The notes beneath the pieces were generated by a model. It did no database searches and was not told the origin of the DNA. It was given only the letters and a program-made list of their open reading frames with translations. DNA of 64,000 nt from contig OY755242.1 in assembly GCA_963576725.1 (NCBI GenBank), positions 61,632,324 to 61,696,323 of the forward strand. The letters are read 5' to 3'. Positions 41,473-51,768 of the stretch are shown here, piece after piece. Within the stretch, counting starts at the first letter, position 1. Every line of letters starts with the position of its first letter. Made by a program: the position numbers and the translations under genes. The DNA comes from Azorinus chamasolen. Taxonomy: Eukaryota > Mollusca > Bivalvia > Cardiida > Solecurtidae.

Positions 41473-41674
41473 CAGTAAAACCCACATAAACCGGAATTCT
41501 ACTAGAGAAGAATTTAGATACTTTTAGGCAGGTGGATGCTTAATGCTGGGTGAAAGTCATGCAGAAAACTCCTAGAGGAGCCTTCTTCATGGCTTTCACC
41601 CTGCATTAAGCTGCCACCTGTCTCCAAGACCGATAATTATACTATGGTAAATTGAATATCCAGTTTAGAGAGGT
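41473..41674 (+). mobile_element. POG MITE, right end mutated
   Basis: CAGTAAAACCCACATAAACC start; right end reads GAGAGGTTTGAACC. Confidence 0.8.
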
Positions 41675-41703
41675 TTGAACCGGACTACTCATGGAGTAAA
41701 GAG

Positions 41704-41953
41704 TTAACCCTTTCCCTGTTCAGTATTTAGGCCAAATTTCAATACCTACTGAATATTCATTAACAAAAAAGATATAAAGAAACATGGAAGGTGGAACATT
41801 GTAGACACTTAAGAAAGCAAAGAAACAGATCTATTAAATTCTGTTAGCAAACAGAGCAGACCCTGATCAGACAGCTCCTATAGGAGCCGTCTGATCTGGG
41901 TCTACTCCGTTTGCAAATGCGTGAAAACACGTTTATATGAGGGAAACGGTTAA
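41704..41953 (+). mobile_element. PB-B MITE
   Basis: Complete with perfect CAGCTCCTATAGGAGC core; GGGAAACGGTTAA end. Confidence 0.88.
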
Positions 41954-41988
41954 AGTCTAATATCAATCCAGACACAATGTACACCAAC

Positions 41989-42214
41989 CTTTAGCCCAGG
42001 TTCATCCTCAAGTAATGGCCTACAGTATATGGGTACTGGGACAGGAACAGCACTCTTACTGGGGTTTGTCACGGGCAGCTGGGGTACAAACTTGGCCGGC
42101 AGACTCCAGCCGTATGCCTGCATCCTACCATCATCCTTCTTAACATGGGCTCGCACCTGCTTATACTGCTCTTTACGTTCCTTTTCACGCTCCTTTTTGG
42201 CCTTCTCTGATGTG
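41989..42214 (-). CDS. SPAG9: JIP3/JIP4 scaffold, exon with EQYKQVRAHV block
   Basis: The exon opens with a charged KAKKEREKERKEQYKQVR stretch, probably helical, followed by AHVKKDDGRMQAYGWSLPAK and PVPVPIYCRPL. This is the most conserved middle block of JIP3/JIP4 in animals (QVRxHVxxxDGRxQAxGWSLP). The acceptor is CCTGTTACAG; the donor is a weaker GTTGGT. It enters in phase 2 and leaves in phase 0, continuing into IWCAAGVNL exactly as in vertebrates. A 9.3-kb intron separates it from the upstream exon, and an inverted PB-C copy begins 26 bp upstream of the acceptor, so the branch-point zone is confined to a very short stretch unless the MITE supplies it. Confidence 0.95.
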
Positions 42215-42240
42215 CTGTAACAGGAACAAAAACTTGCAAA

Positions 42241-42468
42241 ATAACCCATTTCTTCATATTGACGCCTTTTGACATCCATGGAAAAGTAAGTTTTTGAAAC
42301 CATTGTGATAAATAGAGCATTGGCTCCAAAGAAGCAAATGCTCTATTTATCACAATGGTTTCAAAACTACACAGTTCTACACTTTCCTTTTTTCTAGTTA
42401 ACTCCCCTTTTAGGTACATTTATTCAAAGAGGCTGGATCTAAAAATAGCCTATGAGGGAATCGGTTAA
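42241..42468 (-). mobile_element. PB-C MITE near a splice acceptor
   Basis: ATAACCCATTTCTTCATATT start, 26 bp from the 42214 acceptor. Shares its right TTAA with the next PB-C, giving an inverted pair. Confidence 0.85.
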
Positions 42469-42693
42469 CCCATTCCCTCATAGGCTATTTCTAGATCCAA
42501 CCTCTTTGAATAAATGTACCTAAAAGGAGCATTAACTAGAGAAAAGGAATATTTTAGGATTTTGTAGTTTGAAACGATTGTAATAAATAGAGCATTTGTT
42601 ACTATAGGAGCAAATGCTCTATTTATCACAATGGCCTCAATAGGTGAGTTTTACAGAGACGCAGAAAGGTGTATTTATGGAGGATAGGGTTAA
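42465..42693 (+). mobile_element. PB-C MITE, partner of inverted pair
   Basis: CCCATTCCCTCATAGGC to GGAGGATAGGGTTAA; hairpin GTTACTATAGGAGCAAATGC. Confidence 0.85.
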
Positions 42694-42696
42694 ATA

Positions 42697-42850
42697 GGGT
42701 TTGTCTCATCAATATTTATGTAAGAAATAATGATATCATGAATTGTTACCATCAAAGAAACTGTAGAATCAGATCTGTACTATTTCATATGCAAACAAAG
42801 CAGACCTACAGATGCAATCTGATCCTAGTAAACTCTATGTAAAAAAGCAT
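42697..42850 (+). mobile_element. PB-A fragment
   Basis: AATATTTATGTAAGAAATAA arm, GATCAGATCTG-type arm and half a hairpin. Confidence 0.5.
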
Positions 42851-43144
42851 ATCTATCGGATAACTGGTATCATGGGAACTAACCCTTTCCTCGATAAATA
42901 CTCATTTATCCAGTCACCAGGCTTCTCTAGTGACATAATAAAGGGGGTGCAAATAAACTTAGGTTTATTTGGTTACTTCCGGTAGTGGAAGGTTTATTAG
43001 GTTAGTAGATGGGCGTAATGATTCTATAACCAAGGAACTATTTTAGTTTTCTGTAAATATTCATAAACATGTTGATGGAATAGATCTAACAGATCTATTT
43101 GGTCACCAGAAGAATTATTCAAATGGGAAAAAATAAAAATAATT

Positions 43145-43240
43145 GGCTACAGCTGGATTCGAACCCGCGCCTGATCCTACAAAAACTAATTCTAATCTCT
43201 CTAGAGACGTCGCGCTTACCGATTACGCCACTGAGGCCAC
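43145..43240 (-). tRNA. tRNA-like sequence, likely pseudogene or SINE head
   Basis: A-box-like TGGCGTAATCGG (43219-43230) and perfect B-box GGTTCGAATCC (43155-43165) at tRNA spacing. The acceptor halves GTGGCCT and TGTAGCC do not pair, and the anticodon region (GTCTCTAGAGAG) resembles intron-containing tRNA-Arg(TCT). I infer a decayed copy, not a working tRNA. Confidence 0.4.
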
Positions 43241-43773
43241 ATACAAAATCACGTTGATTTATCACTTTTATTAATTTAATCCACCGCTGGCAAAACCCGT
43301 TTTTGATAAAATCAAACCTGGAACCAAAGATTGACAGATAAATAGTAAATGTTTTCTTATTACTCTCACGATTATTTGATTGATAAACTCTTACAGGGGC
43401 GGTGATAGTCATAAACCTAAATATAGCCTGTTCAGTTCCATCGATTTCTGAGTGACGTTAGGTAGAATCTAAAAATAGAAACCGAGACTACGTAACTCGA
43501 ATTGGACCAAAGAATATAAATCATGTCTGTTTGAAATAACTTATCGACCCTCGATTCAAATCATCTTATTTTTCAAATTCAACCACGTTTCCCTTCTAGT
43601 AATACAAGTATCGAAACTATATTCCTCTGCGGTAGCTCATTAGATCTATTTACGTCTAAATGGAAGTGAAAAGGGAGGGATCCGTTGATCGAAAAACTGC
43701 ATTTTCAATGTAAATTATTTCAAGAGTGTTATGAGTCTATAAAAGACATTTAACTATATTGACTGGATAAATC

Positions 43774-43911
43774 GAATAATAGGTTAGTGCCGTAGATGGG
43801 ACGCCTTTATCCGACTCGGAGAGAAAACAGTTGAGGCTCGGCAAGCCTCGCCTCAACGTTTTCTCCCCTCGTCGGATAAAGCGTCCCATCTACGGCACTA
43901 ACCTATTATTC
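43774..43911. repeat. 138-bp GC-rich palindrome
   Basis: GAATAATAGGTTAGTGCCGT with AGATGGGACGC pairs with its exact mirror at the right; inner arms TTTATCCGA and GAGAAAAC..GTTGAGGC also pair around GGCAAGCC. A fold-back element or paired inverted ends. Confidence 0.85.
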
Positions 43912-44609
43912 TCTATTTCTACGCCTCTGTAAAAATCACCTATTGAAACTATTGTGATAAATAGAGCATTTGCTCCTATAGGAGCAAATGCTCTATTTAT
44001 CATAATGGTTTCAAACTACAAAATTCTAAAATATTCCTTTTCTCTAGTTAATGCTCCTTTTTGGTAGATTTAATCAAAGAGGTTAGGTCTAAAAATAGCT
44101 CAAGTGGGAATGGGTTAAAGGGCACTTTGAGATTTTCAAACAGCACAGACCAATAAGATTGTTGCATCAGAATGCTGCATCTTGATTAGAGTCTGCATGA
44201 TCTTGTAACACATCAGAAACTACGTAAAACCTGTCTTAAGTGACCACAAAAAGAGGTCAAATTGTGGGTACTGAAACGGGACAATCAGAGCTGTCTACTT
44301 CAAAATGGTGTCCACCAAATTTATCAGAATCATTCAACAAAGAAAATGTATTCAAATGCTTGAATACTGACTCTACAATTTCTGCCATTGCAAAACAGTT
44401 CTGTATTCATATGCCATGCTAAATATAGGTCTTATTAATATCCATGATGTCATTATTTCTTACATGAACATTCCTCAGGTAAAAGGTTTAAAGAAAATAT
44501 CACAAAATGCTGCAGACATTTTTGGTTTTGTCTTTTAGGGAAATTTTATACTAAAACACTGCATTTTAATAAATGCTGAAACTTCAATAACCTGTAAACA
44601 TTAACACTT

Positions 44610-44690
44610 TACTTGCAATCAGATCAGCCCCTGAACCAACAGCTCCTGTAGGAAATGTCTGATCAGAATCTCCACTATTTGTTTAATCCT
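44610..44690 (-). mobile_element. PB-H hairpin remnant
   Basis: ATCAGCCCCTGAACCAACAG with mirror TGTCTGATCAGAATC; decayed. Confidence 0.45.
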
Positions 44691-44692
44691 TT

Positions 44693-44930
44693 CCCCGTTT
44701 TATGTTAAGTCCAAATTTCAATACCTACTGAATATTCATGGACAAAATAGTTAAAATGAAATATGGAAGGTAGAACACTGTAGCCATTTTAGAAAGTAAA
44801 CAAACCGATCTATCAAATTCCATTAGCAAACAGAGCAGACCCTGATCAGACGGCTCCTATAGGAGCCATCTGATCTGGATCTACTCTGTTTGCAAATGCG
44901 TGAAAACACGTTTATGAGGGAAAGGGTTAA
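44693..44930 (+). mobile_element. PB-B MITE
   Basis: Complete; hairpin ACGGCTCCTATAGGAGCCAT; GAGGGAAAGGGTTAA end. Confidence 0.88.
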
Positions 44931-45089
44931 ATGTTATTGACCTATTTCTGTGTTTACAAAGACACCAAATATCCTTACCTTACATTTAAATATAGTAATT
45001 ATATTAATTTTCATGATGGGCACAGACTAACATAAATATTCATCAGGTAAAGAGTAAAATTATGGATTTGTATAAACAGATAAACATTT

Positions 45090-45302
45090 ACAGAAGCTCC
45101 CGTCTTAAGCTGCCATCAAACAGAAGTCTAATTATGGATCTGTAAGGCAGGTGGTGGCTTAACGTAGGTCAAAAGTAATGCAGAAAGTTCCTAGTATAGG
45201 AGCTTTCCGCATTACTTTTGCCCTGCATTAAGCAACCACCTGCTTGTTTAAGAATCTTATGTCCAATAATTGAATTTCTGCTTAGGACATGTTCTACAGT
45301 TC
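45090..45302 (+). mobile_element. POG-like MITE, old
   Basis: CAGGTGGTGGCTTAACGTAG palindrome with AGGAGCTTTCCGCATTAC; outer CCCGTCTTAAG and ACATGTTCTAC ends degraded. Confidence 0.65.
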
Positions 45303-45409
45303 ATTTATTACTCTTTATACAGTAATCCAGCTGTTCTGTCTGATATTAAATGTATACTATTTGTCCTAAATTCAAGAAACCAGTCTCCCATATTTACCAG
45401 ATTGTACAG

Positions 45410-45720
45410 CTGTATAATTTTGAATCTGGCACCATTTTGGTGACTTTAACCCTTTCAATGCTGAATTTTCAAATGGACTGTTGTTAAGATTCAAACAGGT
45501 CAAGCTTGCCATGAATATTCAGGGACCTTTTAAACGTAAAGTGTAACATGACAAACTGTGCAAACCCTGATGACAGGGCTCATCTAGGGGCCCTCTCATC
45601 TGGGATTACACTAAATTGTAAAAGAACATTAGTGACTCGTTTTCTGCTCTGAAAGGGTTAAACTAGACTGACATAGTCGCAAGTAGAGCAGACCCTGATC
45701 AAACTTACTGCTCTTCCAGG
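45410..45720 (+). mobile_element. PB-H with nested PB-I
   Basis: GAATCTGGCACCATTTTGG TGAC, interrupted by PB-I, then AACTAGACTGACATAGTCGC and a half hairpin. Confidence 0.65.
45446..45661 (+). mobile_element. PB-I MITE nested in PB-H
   Basis: TTAACCCTTTCAATGCTGAA to CTGAAAGGGTTAA; hairpin AGGGCTCATCTAGGGGCCCT. The only PB-I copy with both ends clear. Confidence 0.8.
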
Positions 45721-45761
45721 TTTGGTTTTTATCAGGTTTTACATAGTTTTAATAGCATTTC

Positions 45762-46009
45762 AGTCATATCACGACGTCCAGCTAATTACAGGTGGAGGAA
45801 GACCCCAGAGTTTCTTCTGTGCAGGGAACAAATTGCATTATTTCATGCACAGAAGAACATCTAAGTAGAACCACCGAGCTACCACAAACCAGCTGGAAGG
45901 CTTCCTCACATGAACAATCCAAATGCCCAGACCGGGAAACAAACCCACAGCGGGGAAGGGCTAAGTGATTGTCAGTCAAAGACCATAACCACTCGGCCAC
46001 GGAGGCCCC
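45762..46009 (-). mobile_element. tRNA-derived SINE (V-SINE/RUDI-like)
   Basis: Head GGGGCCTCCGTGGCCGAGTG G has a clear A-box; degenerate B-box GGTTTGTTTCC. The body has GTGAGGAAGCCTTCCAGCTG and GGTAGCTCGGTGGTTCTAC, then GGGGTCTTCCTCCACC, which I recall as the central domain of the molluscan RUDI V-SINE. The frame seen here is not a gene. Confidence 0.75.
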
Positions 46010-46094
46010 AGTAATGATTGGTGGTACTCAGGTAATCTTGGTGTCGTATCATTAAAATTATTCCCTTCATCCTTCCAATGTGGGACAAGTATGC

Positions 46095-46195
46095 ACTGGC
46101 CTTTGCAAAAGGTGTAGACCCAGATCAGAGGGCTGCTAGACCAGCCCTCTGATCAGGATCTGCACTGCTTGTCAATCAAAATCCTCTAGCAAGGT
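46095..46195 (+). mobile_element. PB-I hairpin
   Basis: GGTGTAGACCCAGATCAGAG with mirror; loop GCTGCTAGACCAGC; CAATCAAAATCCTCTAGC flank. Confidence 0.55.
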
Positions 46196-46276
46196 TAACC
46201 TTTTCATACTGAGTAGACTCAACTTGTTAAACACTGATGGGTAATTCCACTCTGAAAATTCAGAGTTGTAAGGGGT

Positions 46277-46495
46277 TTAACCCTTTCACGCACTTGCAAA
46301 CAGAGTAGACCCAGATCAGACGGCTCCTATAGGAGCAGTCTGAACAGGGTCTGCTCTGTTTGCTAATAGAATTTGAAAGATCTGTTTCCTTGCTTTCTAA
46401 AATGTCTACAACATTCCACCTTCTATATTTCATTGTCAATGAATATTCAGTAGGTAATGAAATTTGGAATAAATGTAGAACAGGGAAAGGGTTAA
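46277..46495 (-). mobile_element. PB-B MITE
   Basis: CCCTTTCACGCACTTGC start (its ATATAAACGTGTTTT segment deleted); GGGAAAGGGTTAA end. Confidence 0.8.
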
Positions 46496-46532
46496 ACAGA
46501 GCACCAACAGAAAGTGGGAAAGATTATGTCTT

Positions 46533-46592
46533 GTCACCATTACCATAGAGAGTATTATTTCTTGTCACCATTACCATAGAGAAAGTGTTATG
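46533..46592 (+). repeat. 31-bp direct duplication
   Basis: TTGTCACCATTACCATAGAG occurs twice in tandem. Confidence 0.8.
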
Positions 46593-46880
46593 AATGAAAC
46601 AGTCCCCTGAAACACCAAAAGCTTTGCTTCTCTGATAATACATGCAGTTCTTCCAATCCTGTAATGCATGTACATCTGATGTATGTTTACAAAAACATGC
46701 TATATCTACCAAACATACATAAAAGAAACATTATATAAATGACATACATGTACTTAGTTATATAAATGTATTCTAGAGAGTGGATAAGAATAGACAGTTC
46801 TGTACATGGGCATGTTTATGCATGGCACCATGGGTCTTTGATCTTTTAAAATTAGACCTTGACATTCATAAATAATGGTA

Positions 46881-47573
46881 CAGTAGAACCCCTATAAACC
46901 TGACATTAAAACAAGAGCTGTCCGCAGACAGCGTGCTCCACTTTCTTTAATGCTGGATAGTATAGTGGAAGTCTAAGTCAGAAAGGGGCGATAACAACAG
47001 CAAAATTAATTTTAGGGTTACCTGCCCTTGTGAAATGGGTCCCCTTGTAATTGTTAGCATGTATACCAAAGTTGAACCAAATATCTCTGACAGTTTCTGA
47101 GACATGGACCTGAACATAAAACTTAACCAACAATGAAAATTCTAAGTCGAAAAAGGGGTATACCTGCCCTTGTGAAATGGGTCCCCCTTGTAATAGTTAA
47201 CATGCATACCAAAGTTGAACCAAATATCTCTGACAGTTTCTGAGACACGGACCTGAACATAAAACTCAACCAACAATGAAATTTGGAAGTCAAAAAAAGG
47301 GGCATAACTATAACAAAATTAATTTTAGGGTTACCTGCCCTTGTGAAATGGGTTCCCCTTGTGATAGTAAACATACATACCAAATATGAACCAAATATCT
47401 TTGATGGTTTCTGAGAAAAGGACCTTAACAAAAAGGTTAACCAACGCCGACGCCGACGAGAGGGTCATGACAATAGCTCCACTTTTTGATAAAGTGGAGC
47501 TAATAAGTATCAAAGCCAGTCTGTAAGACAGTGAGTTGCTTTACAAAAAGTCCAGTTTACATGGGTTTTACTG
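46881..47573 (+). mobile_element. POG MITE interrupted by HEL-1c
   Basis: CAGTAGAACCCCTATAAACC start, HEL-1c, then AAGTCCAGTTTACATGGG TTTTACTG end with TA. The usual hairpin is absent. Confidence 0.75.
46911..47503 (+). mobile_element. HEL-1c Helitron-like element
   Basis: ACAAGA, hairpin GCTGTC-CGCA-GACAGC; a unit with TTACCTGCCCTTGTGAAATG occurs three times; GCCGACGCCGACG; 3' hairpin CCACTTTTTGATAAAGTGG then AGCTAA. Confidence 0.8.
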
Positions 47574-47718
47574 TATAGTAAAATATCTGCAAAGCAAACA
47601 CACAATGAATAAGCATAAGTTTTCTTTGAAGCAAGTGGCTGCTGAATGCGCCCTCAGGAACTGTAAGCTGCAATTTGCCTTAAAGATGCTGACGAAAAAA
47701 AAGTATATTTCAACAATT

Positions 47719-47830
47719 ATACAGCAAAACATCTCTTAAGCGACTATGAATTGATTGAATGCAGAAATCTTAAAGCAGGTGGTTGCTTAATGCAGGGCGA
47801 AAGTAATGCAGATAGCTACTTTTGTAATTA
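47719..47830 (+). mobile_element. POG fragment
   Basis: ACAGCAAAACATCTCTTAAG start and CAGGTGGTTGCTTAATGC arm; right half lost. Confidence 0.55.
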
Positions 47831-48080
47831 TTTCTACATTTATTTGGCAGGCAAGAGGCAGCAAGGGAGCTACAGGAAGGACAATTATCTGTTAACCTTT
47901 GCCAGGAAAATTAGCAGTTTCCAGCCCTCTCTCCCCTGCTACTTACATATACTTTAAAACAACTGAGGCCGTTTCAAAACTGAAAGAAGGTTAGTATATT
48001 AACTGCAAGGCAAATCTACAGTGCAAAGCTACACAGAATGTGCACAACTCTTAACGACTGCTGTAATTAACCCATATATG

Positions 48081-48299
48081 TTAACCCTTTCCCTTATATA
48101 TACATGTTTTCATGGATTTGCAAACAGAGTAGACCCAGATCACACGGCTCCTTTATGAGCCATCTGATCAGGGTTTGCTCGGTTTGCTAATGGAATTTGA
48201 CAAATCGGTTTCTTTAGTTTCTAAAATGGCTACAATGTTCCACCTTCCATATGATATTTCGTTATAACTATTTTGTTCATGAATATTCAGTAGGGTTAA
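48081..48299 (-). mobile_element. PB-B MITE
   Basis: TTAACCCTTTCCCTTATATA start, hairpin ACGGCTCCTTTATGAGCC; final part trimmed to CAGTAGGGTTAA. Confidence 0.8.
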
Positions 48300-48324
48300 G
48301 ATAGGCGTACTTAGGTAGTGGTAC

Positions 48325-48505
48325 AGGTCCAGATAAGATGCATAAATCAAAACATTTTCGAGAATAACTTCTCCATTTCTCCACCAAACCCTATGTTGTG
48401 ACCACTCTTTAAAATTGTCTTGAAGTAGAAGCAGTCTGATCAGGGTCTGCTCTGTTTGCTTATGATATAAAATAGAATGATTTTACAGTTTCTACACTGT
48501 ATCCC
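48325..48505. mobile_element. HAT-F / PB-A chimera
   Basis: HAT-F left half to ACTCTTTAAAATTGTCTTGA, then GCAGTCTGATCAGGGTCTGC, an inverted PB-A second half. Both are broken at their hairpins. Confidence 0.6.
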
Positions 48506-48714
48506 AATGACAGCACGCTCTTTTCCTACAACCAAAGTGTTAAGCAGTATCTGAGGTGGACTTTCCAGAGAAAATTCAAGAGAATGAAAATGCTTTTACC
48601 TGATTTTAAATTTTCTAACTCGGCAATTGCTACATTAAAAGTTGTGCATTGTTTGATAAAAGTGCTTGAGAGGTTAGTATTTCAAATGAGTGGGCTAGAC
48701 AAACTTAAAGTATA

Positions 48715-48800
48715 GTTAAGGATTTGTAACATTGACAAAATACTTCCAAGCATAAACAGAACTAGTTAAGGATTTGTAAAATTGACAAAATACTTGTACC
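48715..48800 (+). repeat. duplication of about 50 bp
   Basis: AGTTAAGGATTTGTAA(C/A)ATT GACAAAATACTT occurs twice. Confidence 0.8.
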
Positions 48801-49105
48801 TAGCAGAGTATGCAACTTGTCTACAAAAAAACTTGTCATACCCTTTTTTAGGAATATTTGACATATTATTCATTATAATTTAGCAGATATTTAGCAGATT
48901 ATTTCTCTAACCCACTTATCTGTCTAGTTTCTACGGCAATATACAAATTAGTCAAGCCCAATGTCATAGCGACTAGTTTCCAGTGGCAACAGAGATGACA
49001 TACTTAGGCTGTGACACCACTGGCTCTCCTAGTGACTTTCTTCTGTAAAGGTCAAGGTCATTCAGGGTGAAAGTTAAAAGAAACATAAACAAACAAAATA
49101 ATAAA
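48800..49105. other. intron without recognised repeats
   Basis: No exon, RNA or element identified. Confidence 0.4.
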
Positions 49106-49111
49106 CAAATA

Positions 49112-49253
49112 CAGTAAAAAAAACCTTCTAAACCGGAATTTAGATACTTTCAGGCAGTTGGCTGCTTAATGCAGGGTGAATATCACCCTGCATTAAGCTG
49201 CCACCTGTCTCCTTATACTAAACTGAACTTCCAGTTTGGAGGGGTTTTATTGT
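49112..49253 (+). mobile_element. POG MITE, short hairpin
   Basis: CAGTAAAAAAAACCTTCTAA start; GCAGGGTGAATATCACCCTGC shows symmetric loss of the inner stem. Confidence 0.8.
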
Positions 49254-49337
49254 AAAGCCAACATCAAAGTCAACAACACCAACAAAAATAAAAATGTTAT
49301 AAATCGTGGGAATACAAGTTTAATATGAAGCATAATG

Positions 49338-49530
49338 CATAGCTACAGATAACGGTGCGTACTCAAATACTAAAATCATCATTTTTCCACCAAACCCTAT
49401 ACTGTGACCACTCTTTAGAATCGTCTCTTTGAGACGATTCTAAAGAGTGGTCACAGTATAAGGTTTGGTGGAGAAATTAAGAAGTTTTTCTCGGAAATGT
49501 TTTAATTTACGCACCTTATCTGGAGCTCCG
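49338..49530 (-). mobile_element. HAT-F MITE
   Basis: CATAGCTACAGATAACGG and CCTTATCTGGAGCTCCG ends; the palindrome arms of about 43 bp are almost perfect. Confidence 0.85.
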
Positions 49531-49594
49531 ATGATTTTACACTTGTGAACTAATTTCGCACAGTCTTACAATCAGCCAAACTTGCAGTTTAATA

Positions 49595-49808
49595 TTAACC
49601 CTTTACTCCATGAATGTTTATGTAAGAAATAATGACATCATGAACATTAATTAAATAACTTTTTAGAATTATGTCTACCAGTATTTTATTCCATAAGTAA
49701 ACAGAGCAGACCCTGATGAGATGGCTCCTAAAGGAGCCATCTGATCTGGGTCTACTATGTTTGCAAATAATTGAAAAGGTGTATTAATTTTGTGGAATAA
49801 AAGGTTAA
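49595..49808 (+). mobile_element. PB-A MITE
   Basis: Complete; hairpin ATGGCTCCTAAAGGAGCCAT; ends GAATAAAAGGTTAA. Confidence 0.85.
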
Positions 49809-50248
49809 AGTTTACATGTTGGCATAATGTTTTTCCTTTTAAGGTAAAGCTAGAATAAGGTGAGCATTTTATTTAATCTCTTCAGAGCTATTGTAGACTG
49901 AATGTTGAAAAAGTTGCAAAATGATTAGTTATACAATATATCAAATTTTGTAAATTTTAAAAGAATTAAAAAAAACAACAACCCTAAATTCATAGTATAT
50001 TAATATATCTATATAAAATAATAATGAAACACATGCAAAATATTCAATGATTTTAATTTCAAACTTTAATTAAATGAAAAGAAACAAAAACAGCATGCAA
50101 ACAAAATTGAAAACTGAATTAACAGACAACAAACAACATCATTACATGCTAACAATATATGTATGATGCAGTATTGTTGGAATACCTCTTTGGATGTCAT
50201 AAATCAATCTCATGCTATAACTTTAAAGTTAATGTTTCTCAAATTCCT
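49809..50248. other. AT-rich intron without recognised repeats
   Basis: A-rich sequence including AAATTTTAAAAGAATTAAAA; no feature identified. Confidence 0.4.
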
Positions 50249-50736
50249 TTAACCCTTTACTCCATGAATATTCATGTGAGAAATAATTACATCAAGATTA
50301 TCAATTTGATTATTTTTAATGAGGGCATATGAACATATGATTGTTCGGTCATGGCAGAAACTGTGGAATCATATCAATATTAACCCTTTCCCTGTTCTAT
50401 ATTTAGTGCAAATTTCCATACCTACTGAATATTCATGGACAAAATAGTTATAATTAAATATTGAAGGTGGAATATTGTATTTTAGAAAGTAAAGACACAG
50501 ATCTATCGAATTCCATTAGCAAACAGAGTAGACCCTGATCAGACGGCTCCTCTAGGAGCCGTCTGATCTGGGTCTACTCTGTTTGCAAATGCGTGAAAAT
50601 GCGTGAAAACACGTTTATATGAGGGAAAGGATTAAAAGCAGACTCTGAACAGACGGCTCCTACAGGATCAATCTGATCTGGGTCTACTCTGTTTGCAAAG
50701 GCATAGGAAGGTGTATGTATGGAGTAAAGGGTAAAA
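50249..50736 (+). mobile_element. PB-A MITE with nested PB-B
   Basis: CCCTTTACTCCATGAATATT to ATATCAATAT, then PB-B, then AAGCAGACTCTGAACAGACG and GGAGTAAAGGGTAAA. Confidence 0.8.
50390..50635 (+). mobile_element. PB-B MITE nested in PB-A
   Basis: Between TTAA copies; perfect ACGGCTCCTCTAGGAGCCGT; AATGCGTGAA duplicated near the end. Confidence 0.88.
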
Positions 50737-50811
50737 TGAAAAACATAATAAGAATGTCATATAGTTTGAAATTACCATCGTCTCCCTAAGTATTTTGAAC
50801 AGATAAAACTT

Positions 50812-50880
50812 GGGCAAATAGAGCAGACTCAGATCAAACATTTGATCAGGGTCTACACTATTTACTACTATGCCAGTCTA
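50812..50880 (+). mobile_element. PB-H hairpin, shortened
   Basis: CAAATAGAGCAGACTCAGAT and GATCAGGGTCTACACTATTT. Confidence 0.5.
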
Positions 50881-50891
50881 CTTTAAAGTTA

Positions 50892-51087
50892 TTAACCTTT
50901 AGCCTGCTGAGCAAATTATTTTTACAGAATGTTTCACCTACTACATTTTCAAAATTCAAACTATAATCAAATTGTCTACCAAAATGCAATCTGGGTGTCA
51001 AACAACTTGGATCCTGATGGCGTCTCATCTGGATCCAAACTGTTTGCATAGGTATTCATTCATCAGCCCATAGCTGGCTAAAGGTTA
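50892..51087 (-). mobile_element. PB-L MITE
   Basis: TTAACCTTTAGCCTGCTG and AGCTGGCTAAAGGTTAA are inverted ends; D-like CAACTTGGATCCTGATGG hairpin with GGATCCAAACTGTTTGC. Confidence 0.75.
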
Positions 51088-51241
51088 AAATATTACCAAA
51101 TTGACTCATTCAGCTTTACAATCCAGCTGAGAAAAGATATTGGATGTCCAAATACTCTATGTCTCATATGAATCCAGCTGCAGTATTATGATATTAACTC
51201 TAATTAAACAACCCTCCCCTTCCTGGGGGTGTTAATATTTT

Positions 51242-51472
51242 TTAACCCATTCCCTCATAGGCTATTTTTAGATCCAACCACATTGAATAAATCTACCGAA
51301 AAGGAACATAAACTAGAGAAAAGGAATTTTTTTTAGAAATTTGTAATTTGGAACCATTGTGATAAATAGAGCATTTGCTCCTATAGGAGCAAATGCTCTA
51401 TTTATCACAATGGTTTTAACAAGTTATTTTTACAGAGGCATAGAAAGGCATATTTATGGAGGAATGGGTTAA
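51242..51472 (+). mobile_element. PB-C MITE
   Basis: Complete; perfect GCATTTGCTCCTATAGGAGC hairpin; about 80 bp from the 51553 donor. Confidence 0.88.
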
Positions 51473-51552
51473 AAAGCAGCTTCTTGCATTTTATACACAT
51501 TTAATGCAAAATGAAAGCAATACAGAAAGCTCCCAGGGGACTTGGTACTTAC

Positions 51553-51732
51553 AAGTCATCCTGCAGGAAGTCATAGGCTTTCGACTTGTCGCCCAGGTTG
51601 TACTTGCCCCGTTGTTTCTGGTTGGGGTCTCCTACAGGCTGGACATTGGTGGTTGGGGCATTGTACTTCACCATGGCAACTGGAAGTGGCTTCTTGTTTG
51701 GTTTGTTGGGTGAACTGAATAGGTTACTGAAA
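51553..51732 (-). CDS. SPAG9: JIP3/JIP4 scaffold, internal exon (linker after RH2)
   Basis: First recognised exon in gene order. JIP3/JIP4 proteins are cytosolic scaffolds that tether JNK-pathway kinases and link vesicles to kinesin-1 and dynein/dynactin. The exon reads FSNLFSSPNKPNKKPLPV, then YNAPTTNVQPVG and GDKSKAYDFLQDD, matching the vertebrate linker (FSxLFSS, YNAPT, KAFDFL) between the RH2 region and the conserved middle. The acceptor follows TTCTACAG and the donor is GTAAGT; entry and exit phases are both 2. The next exon supplies the base completing Phe. The usual preceding peptide (KRSSIWQF) was not found in the window, so upstream exons probably lie further right. The family call is secure; SPAG9 versus MAPK8IP3 is a vertebrate split and the symbol is nominal. 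Confidence 0.92.
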
Positions 51733-51768
51733 CTGTAGAACACAACAATGACATGAACACCTCTTAAG

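Larger units (their letters stand above)
42916..43911. mobile_element. unclassified insertion with tRNA-like part and long palindrome
   Basis: Sequence unlike other local repeats, inside PB-C. Contains a tRNA-like segment, a near-unique middle and a 138-bp palindrome at its right edge. No ORF. May be more than one event. Confidence 0.45.
42890..44117 (-). mobile_element. PB-C MITE split by a 1-kb insertion
   Basis: CTAACCCTTTCCTCGATAAAT at left; resumes CTACGCCTCTGTAAAAAT after 43911; perfect hairpin GCATTTGCTCCTATAGGAGC; GGGAATGGGTTAA end. Confidence 0.7.

Noticed and set aside
42029..42220. 63-codon plus-strand frame
   Set aside because: Antisense of the JIP exon 41989-42214.
42069..42419. 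116-codon minus-strand frame
   Set aside because: Overlaps the JIP exon in a different frame and runs into PB-C.
45782..46000. 72-codon minus-strand frame
   Set aside because: Translation of the SINE.
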